Part shown: one piece after another, positions 8,622-16,490 of the stretch
Numbering within the stretch: the stretch's first letter is position 1
Layout: every line of letters starts with the position of its first letter
From: Phycisphaerales bacterium UBA2402
GTDB lineage: Bacteria; Planctomycetota; Phycisphaerae; Phycisphaerales; UBA1924
DNA: 24,774 nucleotides
Reading direction: 5' to 3'
Assembly: GCA_002343715.1 (NCBI GenBank)
Contig: DDSA01000087.1
Span: 482-25,255, forward strand
The notes under the pieces: generated by a model
The model's input: the letters and a program-made list of their open reading frames with translations, nothing else
Databases searched by the model: none
What the model was told of the DNA's origin: nothing
Translations under genes and position numbers: made by a program

Positions 8622-8897
8622 GTTCAACCTTCATTTACCCAAAATAATGTGGTGAGAGTGTGAATTCTCTGTCATTTGCGCGCAAGTTGTTATTGAGCAT
8701 ACACTTAAGAACCCGAGATCGGAGACGGCGGAGAATTCCCTAACCTATGCAGGGGATGTGTCGTAGACCCATTTCTCCTTCCCGCTCGATGCTGGCGACT
8801 TTTCAGCGCGCTCTGCGACCTGTTCGTTGCTTCGATCGTACATTTACCACTCGGCCATATAGAAGTCGGCGCTACCGGGCTTTGGAGCAATTTCCGC

Positions 8898-10925
8898 ATG
8901 TTGAGCTTGGCACGGACAAATAGAAATCACGATGGAGTACACGGAACGTCTCGTGCCGCGGCGGCGATCGTGGCTGTTGGCATCTGGCTGTTCGCGGGGT
9001 GTTCCGAACCCGCCAAGCCGAAACAGATCGCGGTCACGCCTGCCAAAGACGTCCCGAGCATGTTGCGCGGCACGATCGGCTCTGAAGTGCAGTTCCAGGG
9101 CATTCAACCGTTCATCTGCTCCGGGTATGGGCTGGTTGTGGGCCTGAACGGGACCGGCGGTGAAGAACTTCCCGAATCCATCGCCGCGACGATGGAGCGG
9201 CAGATGGGTCTTCAAGGCATCGGGAAAGCAGGCTCCACGCCGGGCACGGCGATCGAAGGCAAAACCCCTCGGCAGTTGCTTCGAGACAGGAACGTTGCGG
9301 TCGTGGTGGTGCAGGCGTCGATTCCTCCCGGCTCTCCGCAGGGTGAAACTTTCGATGTGTATGTGCGTGCGGTGAACGCTTCGAGCCTCGAGGGCGGAAC
9401 TCTGTGGACCACAGACCTTCGGCTGGGAGATCCCACGACATTCGGGCAGGTGGCTCCACGGATCATCGCCAAGGCCAAAGGCCCGATCTTCATCAATCCG
9501 TTCGCCGAGCCGGGTCGTGAGGATCGGGGAGTGACTCGGTCGTTCGGTCGTGTGCTCGACGGCGGGTTTGTGACCAGTCCTCTGGATATCGAGATGGTGC
9601 TGTCCACTCCCAGTTATCAGCGTGTGCGCTCGATCGCATCCGCGATTAACAGCCGCTTCCCCGAGGGGCCCGGCGACCCCGGCCCTCCGGCCCGCGGTCG
9701 CTCCGGGCCTGATCAGGCTGCCGCAACCGGGGGTACGTTGGCGCTGCGCGTTCCGAACCGTTACAGGCGCGAGGCCGCGGATTTTCTTGAACTGGTCCGC
9801 CACATCCAGATCGATCAGGGCGCTCCCGAGCAGTACGCACGCCGGTACGTGGAAGCGCTCAAGTCCGAACCTTATCTTGCGAAGAACGCGGCGTGGTGCC
9901 TGGAGGCGCTGGGGCAGAAAGCCGTCCCGTTCGTGCGGGAGTTGTACGACTATCCCGAGGTCGCGGTACGAATGGCGGCCCTGACCGCGGGTGCCGGCCT
10001 GAATGACCCCCGCGCGGCGGCTCCTCTTCGTGAACTGGCAACTAAGTCCGAAGGCGCGGTGCAGACCAGGGCCATCGCCCTGCTCGGTAAAATCGACGCC
10101 GGCCCGGTGGTTGACCAGCAGTTGCGGGACCTGCTCTCGTCGGATCAACTGCTGGTTCGGGTGGCGGCGTACGAAGCGCTCGCCGCCCGGGCCGAAAAGG
10201 CACAGTTCGCGAGGCTCTCCCGTGCGCAGCGTGAAAACCCGGATCGCGCGGGAGGTCGGGTCTCACCCACTGTGCTGGAGATGCTGGCGAGGTCCTCGTT
10301 CACCGGGGGAGCGATTTATGGCGTGAATCGCGAGGTCGTCGAAGGGAAGTTTCTGCTCGACACCGTCCCATACGGAGAGCCGCTTATTTACATCGCGCAG
10401 CAGGGCAAGCCGCGGATCGTGCTCTTCGGACAGGACCCGAGCCTCTCGCGTCCGGCGGTCATTACCGCGTGGTCGGACAGGTTGATGATCGCGACCGAAT
10501 CGAGCGACGACAGCGTGCGTGTCTACTACCGGGGCGCGAACGCCGAAAAACCCATCGTGCTCCAGGGACAATCCAAGGCCCGTCTGACGGAACTCGTGAA
10601 GTTTCTTGCTCGCAAATCAGATCCGAATGACCCGCGTCCCGGGTTGAATTTTTCCTACTCGGAGGTCGTCGGTGTGCTGCACGCCGCGTTCGTGTGCAAC
10701 GCCACCGCCGCTGCGTTCACGACCGAGACCGACAAACTCAAGGCCCAGTTGCTTGCGGCACAATCAGTGAACTTCCCCGACCGCCCCGAGAATCCCGACG
10801 ACCTGGAACTCGTGGTCTTCAAAAAGCCGGATGTGCTCGATCAGACCTCTCCCGCAGAACCGGCGACCACTGAACCAAAGATTGTGCCGATCGTTCCACC
10901 GTCGCCGTCCGAGAAAAAGAAATAG
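8898..10925 (+). CDS. Lipoprotein with FlgI (flagellar P-ring)-like domain and HEAT-like repeats
   Basis: This is a 675-residue lipoprotein. GGAG (8884-8887) lies 10 nt before ATG 8898. The signal segment ends in a lipobox, LFAGC (31-35), so Cys35 is probably lipidated and the mature protein anchored to a periplasm-facing membrane. Residues about 75-310 resemble FlgI: SGYGLVVGLNGTG, RNVAVVVVQASIPP, GETFDVYVRAVNASSLEGGT, then SPLDIEMVLSTPSYQRVRSI and LALRVPNRYRREAADFLELV follow the FlgI order. The last part of FlgI is absent. In its place residues about 315-435 form helical HEAT-like repeats (AVPFVRELYDYPEVAVRMAA, then two more), followed by an unrecognised domain of about 240 residues and a Pro/Lys tail. 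No flagellar genes are nearby, so a true P-ring role is doubtful. A scaffold or secretin-like ring function is a guess. Confidence 0.85.
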   Translation: MLSLARTNRNHDGVHGTSRAAAAIVAVGIWLFAGCSEPAKPKQIAVTPAKDVPSMLRGTIGSEVQFQGIQPFICSGYGLVVGLNGTGGEELPESIAATMERQMGLQGIGKAGSTPGTAIEGKTPRQLLRDRNVAVVVVQASIPPGSPQGETFDVYVRAVNASSLEGGTLWTTDLRLGDPTTFGQVAPRIIAKAKGPIFINPFAEPGREDRGVTRSFGRVLDGGFVTSPLDIEMVLSTPSYQRVRSIASAINSRFPEGPGDPGPPARGRSGPDQAAATGGTLALRVPNRYRREAADFLELVRHIQIDQGAPEQYARRYVEALKSEPYLAKNAAWCLEALGQKAVPFVRELYDYPEVAVRMAALTAGAGLNDPRAAAPLRELATKSEGAVQTRAIALLGKIDAGPVVDQQLRDLLSSDQLLVRVAAYEALAARAEKAQFARLSRAQRENPDRAGGRVSPTVLEMLARSSFTGGAIYGVNREVVEGKFLLDTVPYGEPLIYIAQQGKPRIVLFGQDPSLSRPAVITAWSDRLMIATESSDDSVRVYYRGANAEKPIVLQGQSKARLTELVKFLARKSDPNDPRPGLNFSYSEVVGVLHAAFVCNATAAAFTTETDKLKAQLLAAQSVNFPDRPENPDDLELVVFKKPDVLDQTSPAEPATTEPKIVPIVPPSPSEKKK

Positions 10926-11176
10926 CCAGGTTCGGCACCTCTTTGTTTACAAGGTCCGCGGCTCACACGCGTCGCTACCGACAGGTTGTGAACCGTATTT
11001 TTCGCTTCGAATCACCGCACCTCACGAAAATTGTAACTCAGCTCAATTTGTTCGGGAATTGTCACTGGTAATCAGACCCGAACCACGATATCTTGTAGGC
11101 ATCTGGGCGGGATCGTTCTACGCGGGAAGTCAGGACAGACTCTCGTACCCGCCGGTGACATGGAGGTTCTGTTTTC
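10926..11176. other. Leader region upstream of smc
   Basis: This 251-bp noncoding gap is AT-richer than its neighbours. GGAGG (11162-11166) is the smc ribosome binding site, 10 nt before the ATG. Several TTGnnn and TAnnnT words occur (for example TTGTTC, TTGTCA, TATCTT), but none is spaced as a convincing promoter. Confidence 0.4.
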
Positions 11177-14100
11177 ATGCGGCTAGCCAAACTGACGGTG
11201 AGTGGGTTCAAGAGTTTCGCGGACACCACCGAGTTCACCTTTGATCATCCCGTGACCGGCATCGTCGGCCCGAACGGGTGCGGCAAATCGAACATTGTCG
11301 ATGCCATCAAGTGGGTTCTCGGGGAGCGGTCGAGCAAGAGCCTCCGCGGCACGGAAATGATCGATGTCATCTTTGCCGGCTCCGCCGGGCGCAAGCCGGG
11401 CGGCATGGCGAGCGTCACGCTCTCGTTCGAGAATCCCGAGCGTGCCGAGCCGCTCGCCGAGGTGTCCCTCACGGGAGTGGAAAAAAACTCGGCGGTGCAC
11501 GAAGGCTCCCACGCTGAGAACGGAGAGGAGGAGCCCAGCCTCGTCGATCGCGCTGTGCGCTCGCGCCGGGTGCTGCCCATCGATGCGGACCTGGTGGAGG
11601 TTGAGCGACGCCTGTACCGCGATGGCGAGAGCGCCTACCTCATCAACGGCCGCAAGGCGCGGCTCAAGGACATCCGCGAGTTGTTCCTCGATACCGGCGT
11701 GGGCGCCGACGCGTACTCGATCATCGAGCAGGGGAAGGTCGACGCCATGCTCCTGGCCAGCCCGCAGGAGCGTCGGACCATTTTCGAGGAAGCCTCCGGT
11801 ATCGCGAAGTACAAGCAGCGCCGGATCGAAGCCCAGCGAAAACTGGATCGCGCGCAGACGAATCTCACCGGCGTGCGTGAACAACTCGACTCGACCGAAC
11901 GTCGCCTGCGTCTCGTGCGGGGCCAGGCGGCCAAGGCCAGGAAGTTCAAGGAACTCGACGGCGAACTCAAAGCCTGGCGTCTGGCGCTCGCTTTCGAGCA
12001 GTACGACGACCTGGAACAACGCATCGTCGGGCTGGTGTCTCGCCACTCGGACCTGGGCGCCAGGCGTGAGGCCGGCGCGGCATCCCTGGCAGACCTGGAA
12101 ACCGATCGACAGGAGGCCGAGGCGGCCCGCCACCAGGCGGAATCGCGCCACCAAGCACTCGAGCATGAACGGCTCGGCGCTGTTCACGCCGAGCAGCAGG
12201 CCACGCAGCGCCGCACCATGCTGGAGCGGGCCGTGGCCGATGCGCAGCGACAGTCCTCCGCCGATCAGGACCGCCTCGCCGGCATCGCGCAGCGACGGGC
12301 CGATTGCGAGGCGACCATCGAACGAACGCGGGAGGCCGCCGCGGACCTCGCGGAACGGGTTGCCGAAGGGGAGCGGGCGCTGACATCGGCCGGTGAGCGC
12401 CGCGCCGCGGCGCTGGAGGAGCTGAACGAACGCCGCAACGCCGCATCGCAGAAGCAATCGGCGGTCGCCCGGATGGACCGGGAGCGGGCAGCCCTGCTGG
12501 CATCGATCGGCGGCGATGCGAAGCGGGCGGAATCGGTGCGTGAGCAGATCGAGCGGCTCTCGGTGAAGGCCGCGAAACTCTCCGAAGATGAACGGGCCGT
12601 TCGTGAGCAGGCCGCGGGGAGCGAGGCATCCCTTCGTGCGGCGCAGGCGCGTCTGGCCGAGTACGAGACCGCCCTCGCCGAGTTGGAGCAGAGTGTTGGC
12701 CGACTGTCGGCGGATCGCCGCGAACTGGCGGAGCGCGTCACGAAGTTGGACCAGGAGTTGGTCCGAACCGAGAGCCGGCGTGCCACGCTGCAGGAAATGG
12801 TCCAGACTCGCGCTGGGTTCGCCGAAGCGGTGCGCGAGGTGCTGACGCTTCGCGATGCGGGCAACGGCTTCACCGGAGTGATCGCGCCCCTGGCGGACCT
12901 TGTCGAGACGCGAGCGGATGTCGATGCCGAGAGCGCGGCCGCTGTCGAGGCCGCGCTGGGCATGGACCTTCAGGGGCTGGTCATCGCGTCGGCGGAGATG
13001 CTTCCGGGTGCCGCGGAGATGGCCCGCGTGCGTGGGCGGGTGACGTTTCTACCCAAGGCGGGCGTTCACGCCTCGGCGGCGGGTCACATGCCCAGCATCG
13101 ATGATGCGGGTCTGCTCGGGGTCCCGGTGGATGATCCGACCGGCCGGCTGGTTTCACTCCGTTCGCTCGTTCAGCCGCGCGAAGGCCACGCCGACGATGC
13201 GGAACTGCACGACCTTCTGGACCGGCTGGTGGGCCGCACCTATCTGGTCGCTTCGGTCGAGGCGGCGCTGCTCCTCTCCGCGGGGCCGATGCGCGGGCTG
13301 GGCGCACGATTCATCACCCGCGACGGAAAGATGATCGACCCTCAGGGCCGCGTGACGGCGGGGAGCGGGTCGGGCGATGAGGCGGCGGGCATCCTTCGCC
13401 GCAGGCGCGAACTCGAGGAGTTGGAGGACCGAGTCACGGCCCTGTCGGCGTCGTTGAGCGCCGAGCAGGAGAACTTGCGGGCCGTCGATGCCCGCGCCGG
13501 CGAGACCAGTTCGCTGGCGAGCCGGACCCGTTCAGATCTTGCGCAGCAGCAGCGGGCCTTGCTCAATGAGCAGAACCGTCTCGACAGGTTCGTGGCGGAC
13601 GCCGCTCGCATCGAACGCGAACGCGGGGGGCTGGTGCAGGAAACCGACCAACTGCGCGGCCGCCTGGCCCGGATCGAGGAGGACAGCGCCTGCCTGCGCG
13701 ACCGTGCGGACAGCCTGGGTCGGCTTCAGGAAGAGGAATCGAGTGCCGTGGCCGAACTCGAAGCCGGCGCACGCGAGTCGCAGCAGCGGGCCGATGCGGC
13801 CATGGAGCAACTCTCGACAGCGAAAGTCACGGTGGGCACGCTGTCCGAACAGCTGGCCTCGACTCGCCGAGAACTCAACAGCGCGGAAGTGATGCGAGAT
13901 GATCTCTCCCGTCAGGCCCGGGACGTGGAGGCCCAGGCGCAGCGATTGGAGGCCCGCCTCGCCGAGCACGCTTCCGCCATCGCGGAGTGCGTGGAGCAGA
14001 TCGCCGCGGCCCAGACCGAGGGCATCCGCCTGAGGGCGGAGTCGGAGGCCGCACGGGCCGAGGTCGAAGCGGCGGAAGCCGCGGCACGGTCGCTGGGCGA

Positions 14101-15253
14101 ACGCCTGGCCGCCATGCGGGCCGAGTTCGCGGCGGTCGAACGGGAGTGGCACTCCCTGGAGGTGGCCAAACGCGAACTGGAAGTCAAGCGCGAAACCGCG
14201 GAAGAGCGGGCGAGCGACGACCTGGGCATCGACATCCGCGCCGAGCACGCGGAGTACCGCGAGATGATGGCGGGCGGCGATGTGGCCCGCATCGACACCG
14301 CGGAGGCGGCCCTCCGCATTGACACCCTTCGCGAAGCCGTTCGCCGCCTGGGCGGGGTCAACCTCGAGTCCATCGAGGAAGAGTCGAACCTGGAGCAGAT
14401 GAACGAGGACCTGGTGAAGCAGGTGGCGGACATCGACGCGGCCTGCACGCAACTCGCCGAACTCATCGCAAAACTCAACGATGCGAGCCGACGGCTCTTC
14501 GGCGAGACGTTCGCAAAGATCCAGGACAACTTCGGCGGCGATCACGGCATGTTCCGCAAGCTCTTCAACGGGGGCAAGGCCGAGGTACGCCTCATGTCCC
14601 TGGTCAAGGAAGTCGAGGAACCCGACGGCACGATCCGCAAGGTTGAAACCGGAGAAACGGACCTGCTGGAGAGCGGCATCGAGGTCATCGCCAAGCCCCC
14701 GGGCAAGGAGCCGCGGAGCATCAGCCAACTCTCGGGAGGTGAGAAGACGCTGACCGCCGTGGCCCTGCTGATGAGCATCTTCCGCAGCCGCCCGAGTTGT
14801 TTCTGCGTTCTGGACGAGGTCGATGCCGCGCTCGACGAGGGGAACGTCGGCCGGTTCAACAGCGTCGTCCGCGAGTACACCGATCGTTCGAGTTTCATCG
14901 TCATCACGCACAACAAGCGGACGATGCAGTCCGCGGACCGCCTGTACGGCATCACGCAGCAGGAACGCGGCGTGAGCACGCGCGTCGCGGTGCGGTTCGA
15001 TGATGTCGGCAAGAACGGCGAAATTCGATCCGGCGCCCAGCCGGTCCCCCCCCCGGAGGTGCCCGTGGTTGTCGTGGCACAACCTGTCATGACACCGGCG
15101 GGCGCGAACCCGGCGATGGCGCCGGCATCGAAACGAACACGCCGTCCAACGTCGAAATCCGTTGCTCCCGCCGAACCAAGCCTGCGAGATTCCCTCGCGG
15201 CGATGCGCGAACTGGCTCAAACGAACGAAACGCCGAGCATCGGCGGTTCCTGA
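11177..15253 (+). CDS. smc: Chromosome segregation protein SMC
   Basis: This 1358-residue SMC ATPase is the core of the condensin-like complex that compacts and helps segregate the chromosome, normally with ScpA and ScpB (neither is encoded here). It has Walker A GPNGCGKS (31-38), a long first coiled coil (about 190-545), a hinge (about 560-730, from GFTGVIAPLADL), a second coiled coil (about 735-1090), the ABC signature LSGGEK (from 1185) and Walker B ending CFCVLDE (Asp1213, Glu1214) with the D-loop ALDEGN. It is longer than the usual 1150-1200 residues for two visible reasons: an insertion of about 40 charged residues at 90-131 in the N-terminal head, between the usual TLSFEN and VLPID blocks, and a Pro/Ala/Val-rich tail from about residue 1275. 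A run of nine C bases (15046-15054) lies in that tail. The Shine-Dalgarno GGAGG fixes the start. Confidence 0.97.
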   Translation: MRLAKLTVSGFKSFADTTEFTFDHPVTGIVGPNGCGKSNIVDAIKWVLGERSSKSLRGTEMIDVIFAGSAGRKPGGMASVTLSFENPERAEPLAEVSLTGVEKNSAVHEGSHAENGEEEPSLVDRAVRSRRVLPIDADLVEVERRLYRDGESAYLINGRKARLKDIRELFLDTGVGADAYSIIEQGKVDAMLLASPQERRTIFEEASGIAKYKQRRIEAQRKLDRAQTNLTGVREQLDSTERRLRLVRGQAAKARKFKELDGELKAWRLALAFEQYDDLEQRIVGLVSRHSDLGARREAGAASLADLETDRQEAEAARHQAESRHQALEHERLGAVHAEQQATQRRTMLERAVADAQRQSSADQDRLAGIAQRRADCEATIERTREAAADLAERVAEGERALTSAGERRAAALEELNERRNAASQKQSAVARMDRERAALLASIGGDAKRAESVREQIERLSVKAAKLSEDERAVREQAAGSEASLRAAQARLAEYETALAELEQSVGRLSADRRELAERVTKLDQELVRTESRRATLQEMVQTRAGFAEAVREVLTLRDAGNGFTGVIAPLADLVETRADVDAESAAAVEAALGMDLQGLVIASAEMLPGAAEMARVRGRVTFLPKAGVHASAAGHMPSIDDAGLLGVPVDDPTGRLVSLRSLVQPREGHADDAELHDLLDRLVGRTYLVASVEAALLLSAGPMRGLGARFITRDGKMIDPQGRVTAGSGSGDEAAGILRRRRELEELEDRVTALSASLSAEQENLRAVDARAGETSSLASRTRSDLAQQQRALLNEQNRLDRFVADAARIERERGGLVQETDQLRGRLARIEEDSACLRDRADSLGRLQEEESSAVAELEAGARESQQRADAAMEQLSTAKVTVGTLSEQLASTRRELNSAEVMRDDLSRQARDVEAQAQRLEARLAEHASAIAECVEQIAAAQTEGIRLRAESEAARAEVEAAEAAARSLGERLAAMRAEFAAVEREWHSLEVAKRELEVKRETAEERASDDLGIDIRAEHAEYREMMAGGDVARIDTAEAALRIDTLREAVRRLGGVNLESIEEESNLEQMNEDLVKQVADIDAACTQLAELIAKLNDASRRLFGETFAKIQDNFGGDHGMFRKLFNGGKAEVRLMSLVKEVEEPDGTIRKVETGETDLLESGIEVIAKPPGKEPRSISQLSGGEKTLTAVALLMSIFRSRPSCFCVLDEVDAALDEGNVGRFNSVVREYTDRSSFIVITHNKRTMQSADRLYGITQQERGVSTRVAVRFDDVGKNGEIRSGAQPVPPPEVPVVVVAQPVMTPAGANPAMAPASKRTRRPTSKSVAPAEPSLRDSLAAMRELAQTNETPSIGGS
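15046..15054 (+). repeat. Nine-cytosine homopolymer inside smc
   Basis: C9 occupies 15046-15054 in the coding strand of the SMC C-terminal tail. Loss of one C would bring in a TGA at 15090-15092 about a dozen codons later. All catalytic motifs lie upstream, so slippage would change only the tail. Confidence 0.9.
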
Positions 15254-15278
15254 TCGGATCACCGCACGGATCGGCGAT

Positions 15279-16433
15279 TCACTCCGGACTCGCGGGCGAA
15301 TCTGCCCGAGCGACCGGGGGTTCTTTCTCGACGAAGGACCTGACCATCTCCCCCACCGCCTCGTCGCACGCACGATCACCGGGCGTTCCCCCACGATTGC
15401 ACACGGCGAGCACCGCCATGTTTTTTTCCGGCGCGACCCAGACCACGGCCATCCAGAGCGTGTTGCTCCCGCCGTGTGTCAGGACTCGGCCGCCGGCCCA
15501 CCCACGGCGGGTGATGCTCCACCCGTACCCGTAATCAGATCCGGGTGCGTCGTATGGCGTGTGCATCGTTCGAAGCGTCTCTGGTTTCAGAAGCGTCGAA
15601 GTGCCTCGTTCACCCGCCAGGTGCAGTGAAACGTACTTCCCCCAGTCGGGCAGCGACATATGCACCGTCCCCCCGGGGCCGATGGACGCCGGGTTGTCGC
15701 CGGCGTGGTTCGGCCCGGGCTCTACAGGTTTGCCCGCGGCATCGTGCCCGCGCGGCTGGGTCCACTCCCCGGGCTTGCCGGGCGCACCAAATCCGGCGGA
15801 GGTGATCCCGAGCGGACGAAAGAGACGTTCCTGCATCAAGTCTTCCCACGGCTTGTCCGCGGCACGCTCGACAAAGGCCGCGGCGAGCGTGAAACCGGCG
15901 TTCGCGTACAGTTTTTGGGTGCCCGGTTCCGAGAGCGGGGGCTTCGCAAGAATCGCGGCGACCAGTACGCCCCGCTGTTCACGATGCGGCGTGGTCAGGT
16001 TCCACAGTTTCGACCACAGGCCGCCCTGACGCAGATCCGCGGGCACACCCGCGCGATGGGCGAGCAGTTGCTCGATGGTGACCGGCTTCCATCCCGGGTC
16101 CATCGGTTCCACATCCGCCAACCCCTCGCCGATGGTCGATGCCCACGAGACTCTGCCCTCTTCAACAAAGGTGCCGATCATCGTCGCGGTCATGGACTTT
16201 GTGCAACTGCCCAGGTGCCACAGGTCGGCGAGGGTGGCTTTTTCTCCGCGGCCCGAGACTCGCACGCCGGCGACACCCTGGGCCACGACCGCTTCGCCGC
16301 GCAGCACAAGCACCGCGAGGGCAGGAACGTCGTGGAGCTCAACAAGCGGAGCAAGCGAGACGGAAACATCGGACGGTTGGTTCGGAACGGTCTGGCACGC
16401 AGCGAACACCACACCGCAGGCAAGCAGGTTCAT
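15279..16433 (-). CDS. Serine hydrolase of the beta-lactamase class C / penicillin-binding-protein family, putative lipoprotein
   Basis: This 384-residue protein has the SxxK catalytic motif SCTK (76-79: nucleophile Ser76, Lys79), YxN as YAN (176-178) and the third motif HGG (320-322) in place of KTG. These define the family of AmpC, D-Ala-D-Ala carboxypeptidases and esterases such as EstB. HGG is common in the esterase/peptidase members, so beta-lactamase activity should not be assumed. The N-terminus MNLLACGVVFAACQT has a short hydrophobic stretch and a lipobox-like FAAC (Cys13), which suggests export and lipidation, although the n-region lacks a positive charge. No Shine-Dalgarno sequence precedes the ATG; TATTCT lies 6 nt upstream. 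It follows pyrD by 57 nt on the same strand and faces smc with 25 nt between the stops. The substrate is unknown. Confidence 0.85.
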   Translation of the reverse strand: MNLLACGVVFAACQTVPNQPSDVSVSLAPLVELHDVPALAVLVLRGEAVVAQGVAGVRVSGRGEKATLADLWHLGSCTKSMTATMIGTFVEEGRVSWASTIGEGLADVEPMDPGWKPVTIEQLLAHRAGVPADLRQGGLWSKLWNLTTPHREQRGVLVAAILAKPPLSEPGTQKLYANAGFTLAAAFVERAADKPWEDLMQERLFRPLGITSAGFGAPGKPGEWTQPRGHDAAGKPVEPGPNHAGDNPASIGPGGTVHMSLPDWGKYVSLHLAGERGTSTLLKPETLRTMHTPYDAPGSDYGYGWSITRRGWAGGRVLTHGGSNTLWMAVVWVAPEKNMAVLAVCNRGGTPGDRACDEAVGEMVRSFVEKEPPVARADSPASPE

Positions 16434-16439
16434 GCCCTG

Positions 16440-16445
16440 AGAATA
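16440..16445 (-). promoter_or_regulatory. Candidate -10 element (TATTCT) for a leaderless serine hydrolase transcript
   Basis: Minus-strand TATTCT lies 6 nt before the ATG at 16433. There is no Shine-Dalgarno sequence in the usual window. A weak -35-like GTGACG lies 19 nt further upstream. If used, transcription would begin at or next to the start codon. Confidence 0.42.
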
Positions 16446-16490
16446 CGCCGGGCGTCCTCGACGGCGTCACTCCCTTGTCAGGATCAGCGA

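Larger units (their letters stand above)
8446..8897. other. AT-richer divergent intergenic control region
   Basis: This 450-bp gap separates the divergent dcd-nrdJ and FlgI-HEAT lipoprotein genes. Roughly 8520-8705 is visibly AT-richer than the rest of the window. It carries several dyads: GTTGTTT/AAACAAC (8563-8569 with 8574-8580), GGTAT/ATACC (8591-8595 with 8603-8607) and the NrdR-like site at 8606-8621. A possible minus-strand promoter is TTGTTT (8534-8539), 17 nt, AGTAAT (8511-8516), which is weak. No DnaA boxes, tRNA or coding frame were recognised. Confidence 0.55.

Noticed and set aside
8520..8705. AT-rich stretch considered as a replication origin
   Set aside because: No DnaA-box (TTATNCACA) cluster and no dnaA, dnaN or gidA nearby; a divergent promoter region explains it better.
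8898..10925. Plain annotation as flagellar P-ring protein FlgI
   Set aside because: Lipobox, HEAT-like repeats, missing FlgI C-terminal part and no flagellar neighbours argue against a true P-ring protein.
13532..15394. 620-codon minus-strand open frame opposite smc
   Set aside because: Antisense to the conserved SMC coiled coil and ATPase head, no domain, no ribosome binding site.
15279..16433. Call as a beta-lactamase resistance gene
   Set aside because: The third motif is HGG rather than KTG and the family is mostly esterases and peptidases; resistance cannot be inferred.
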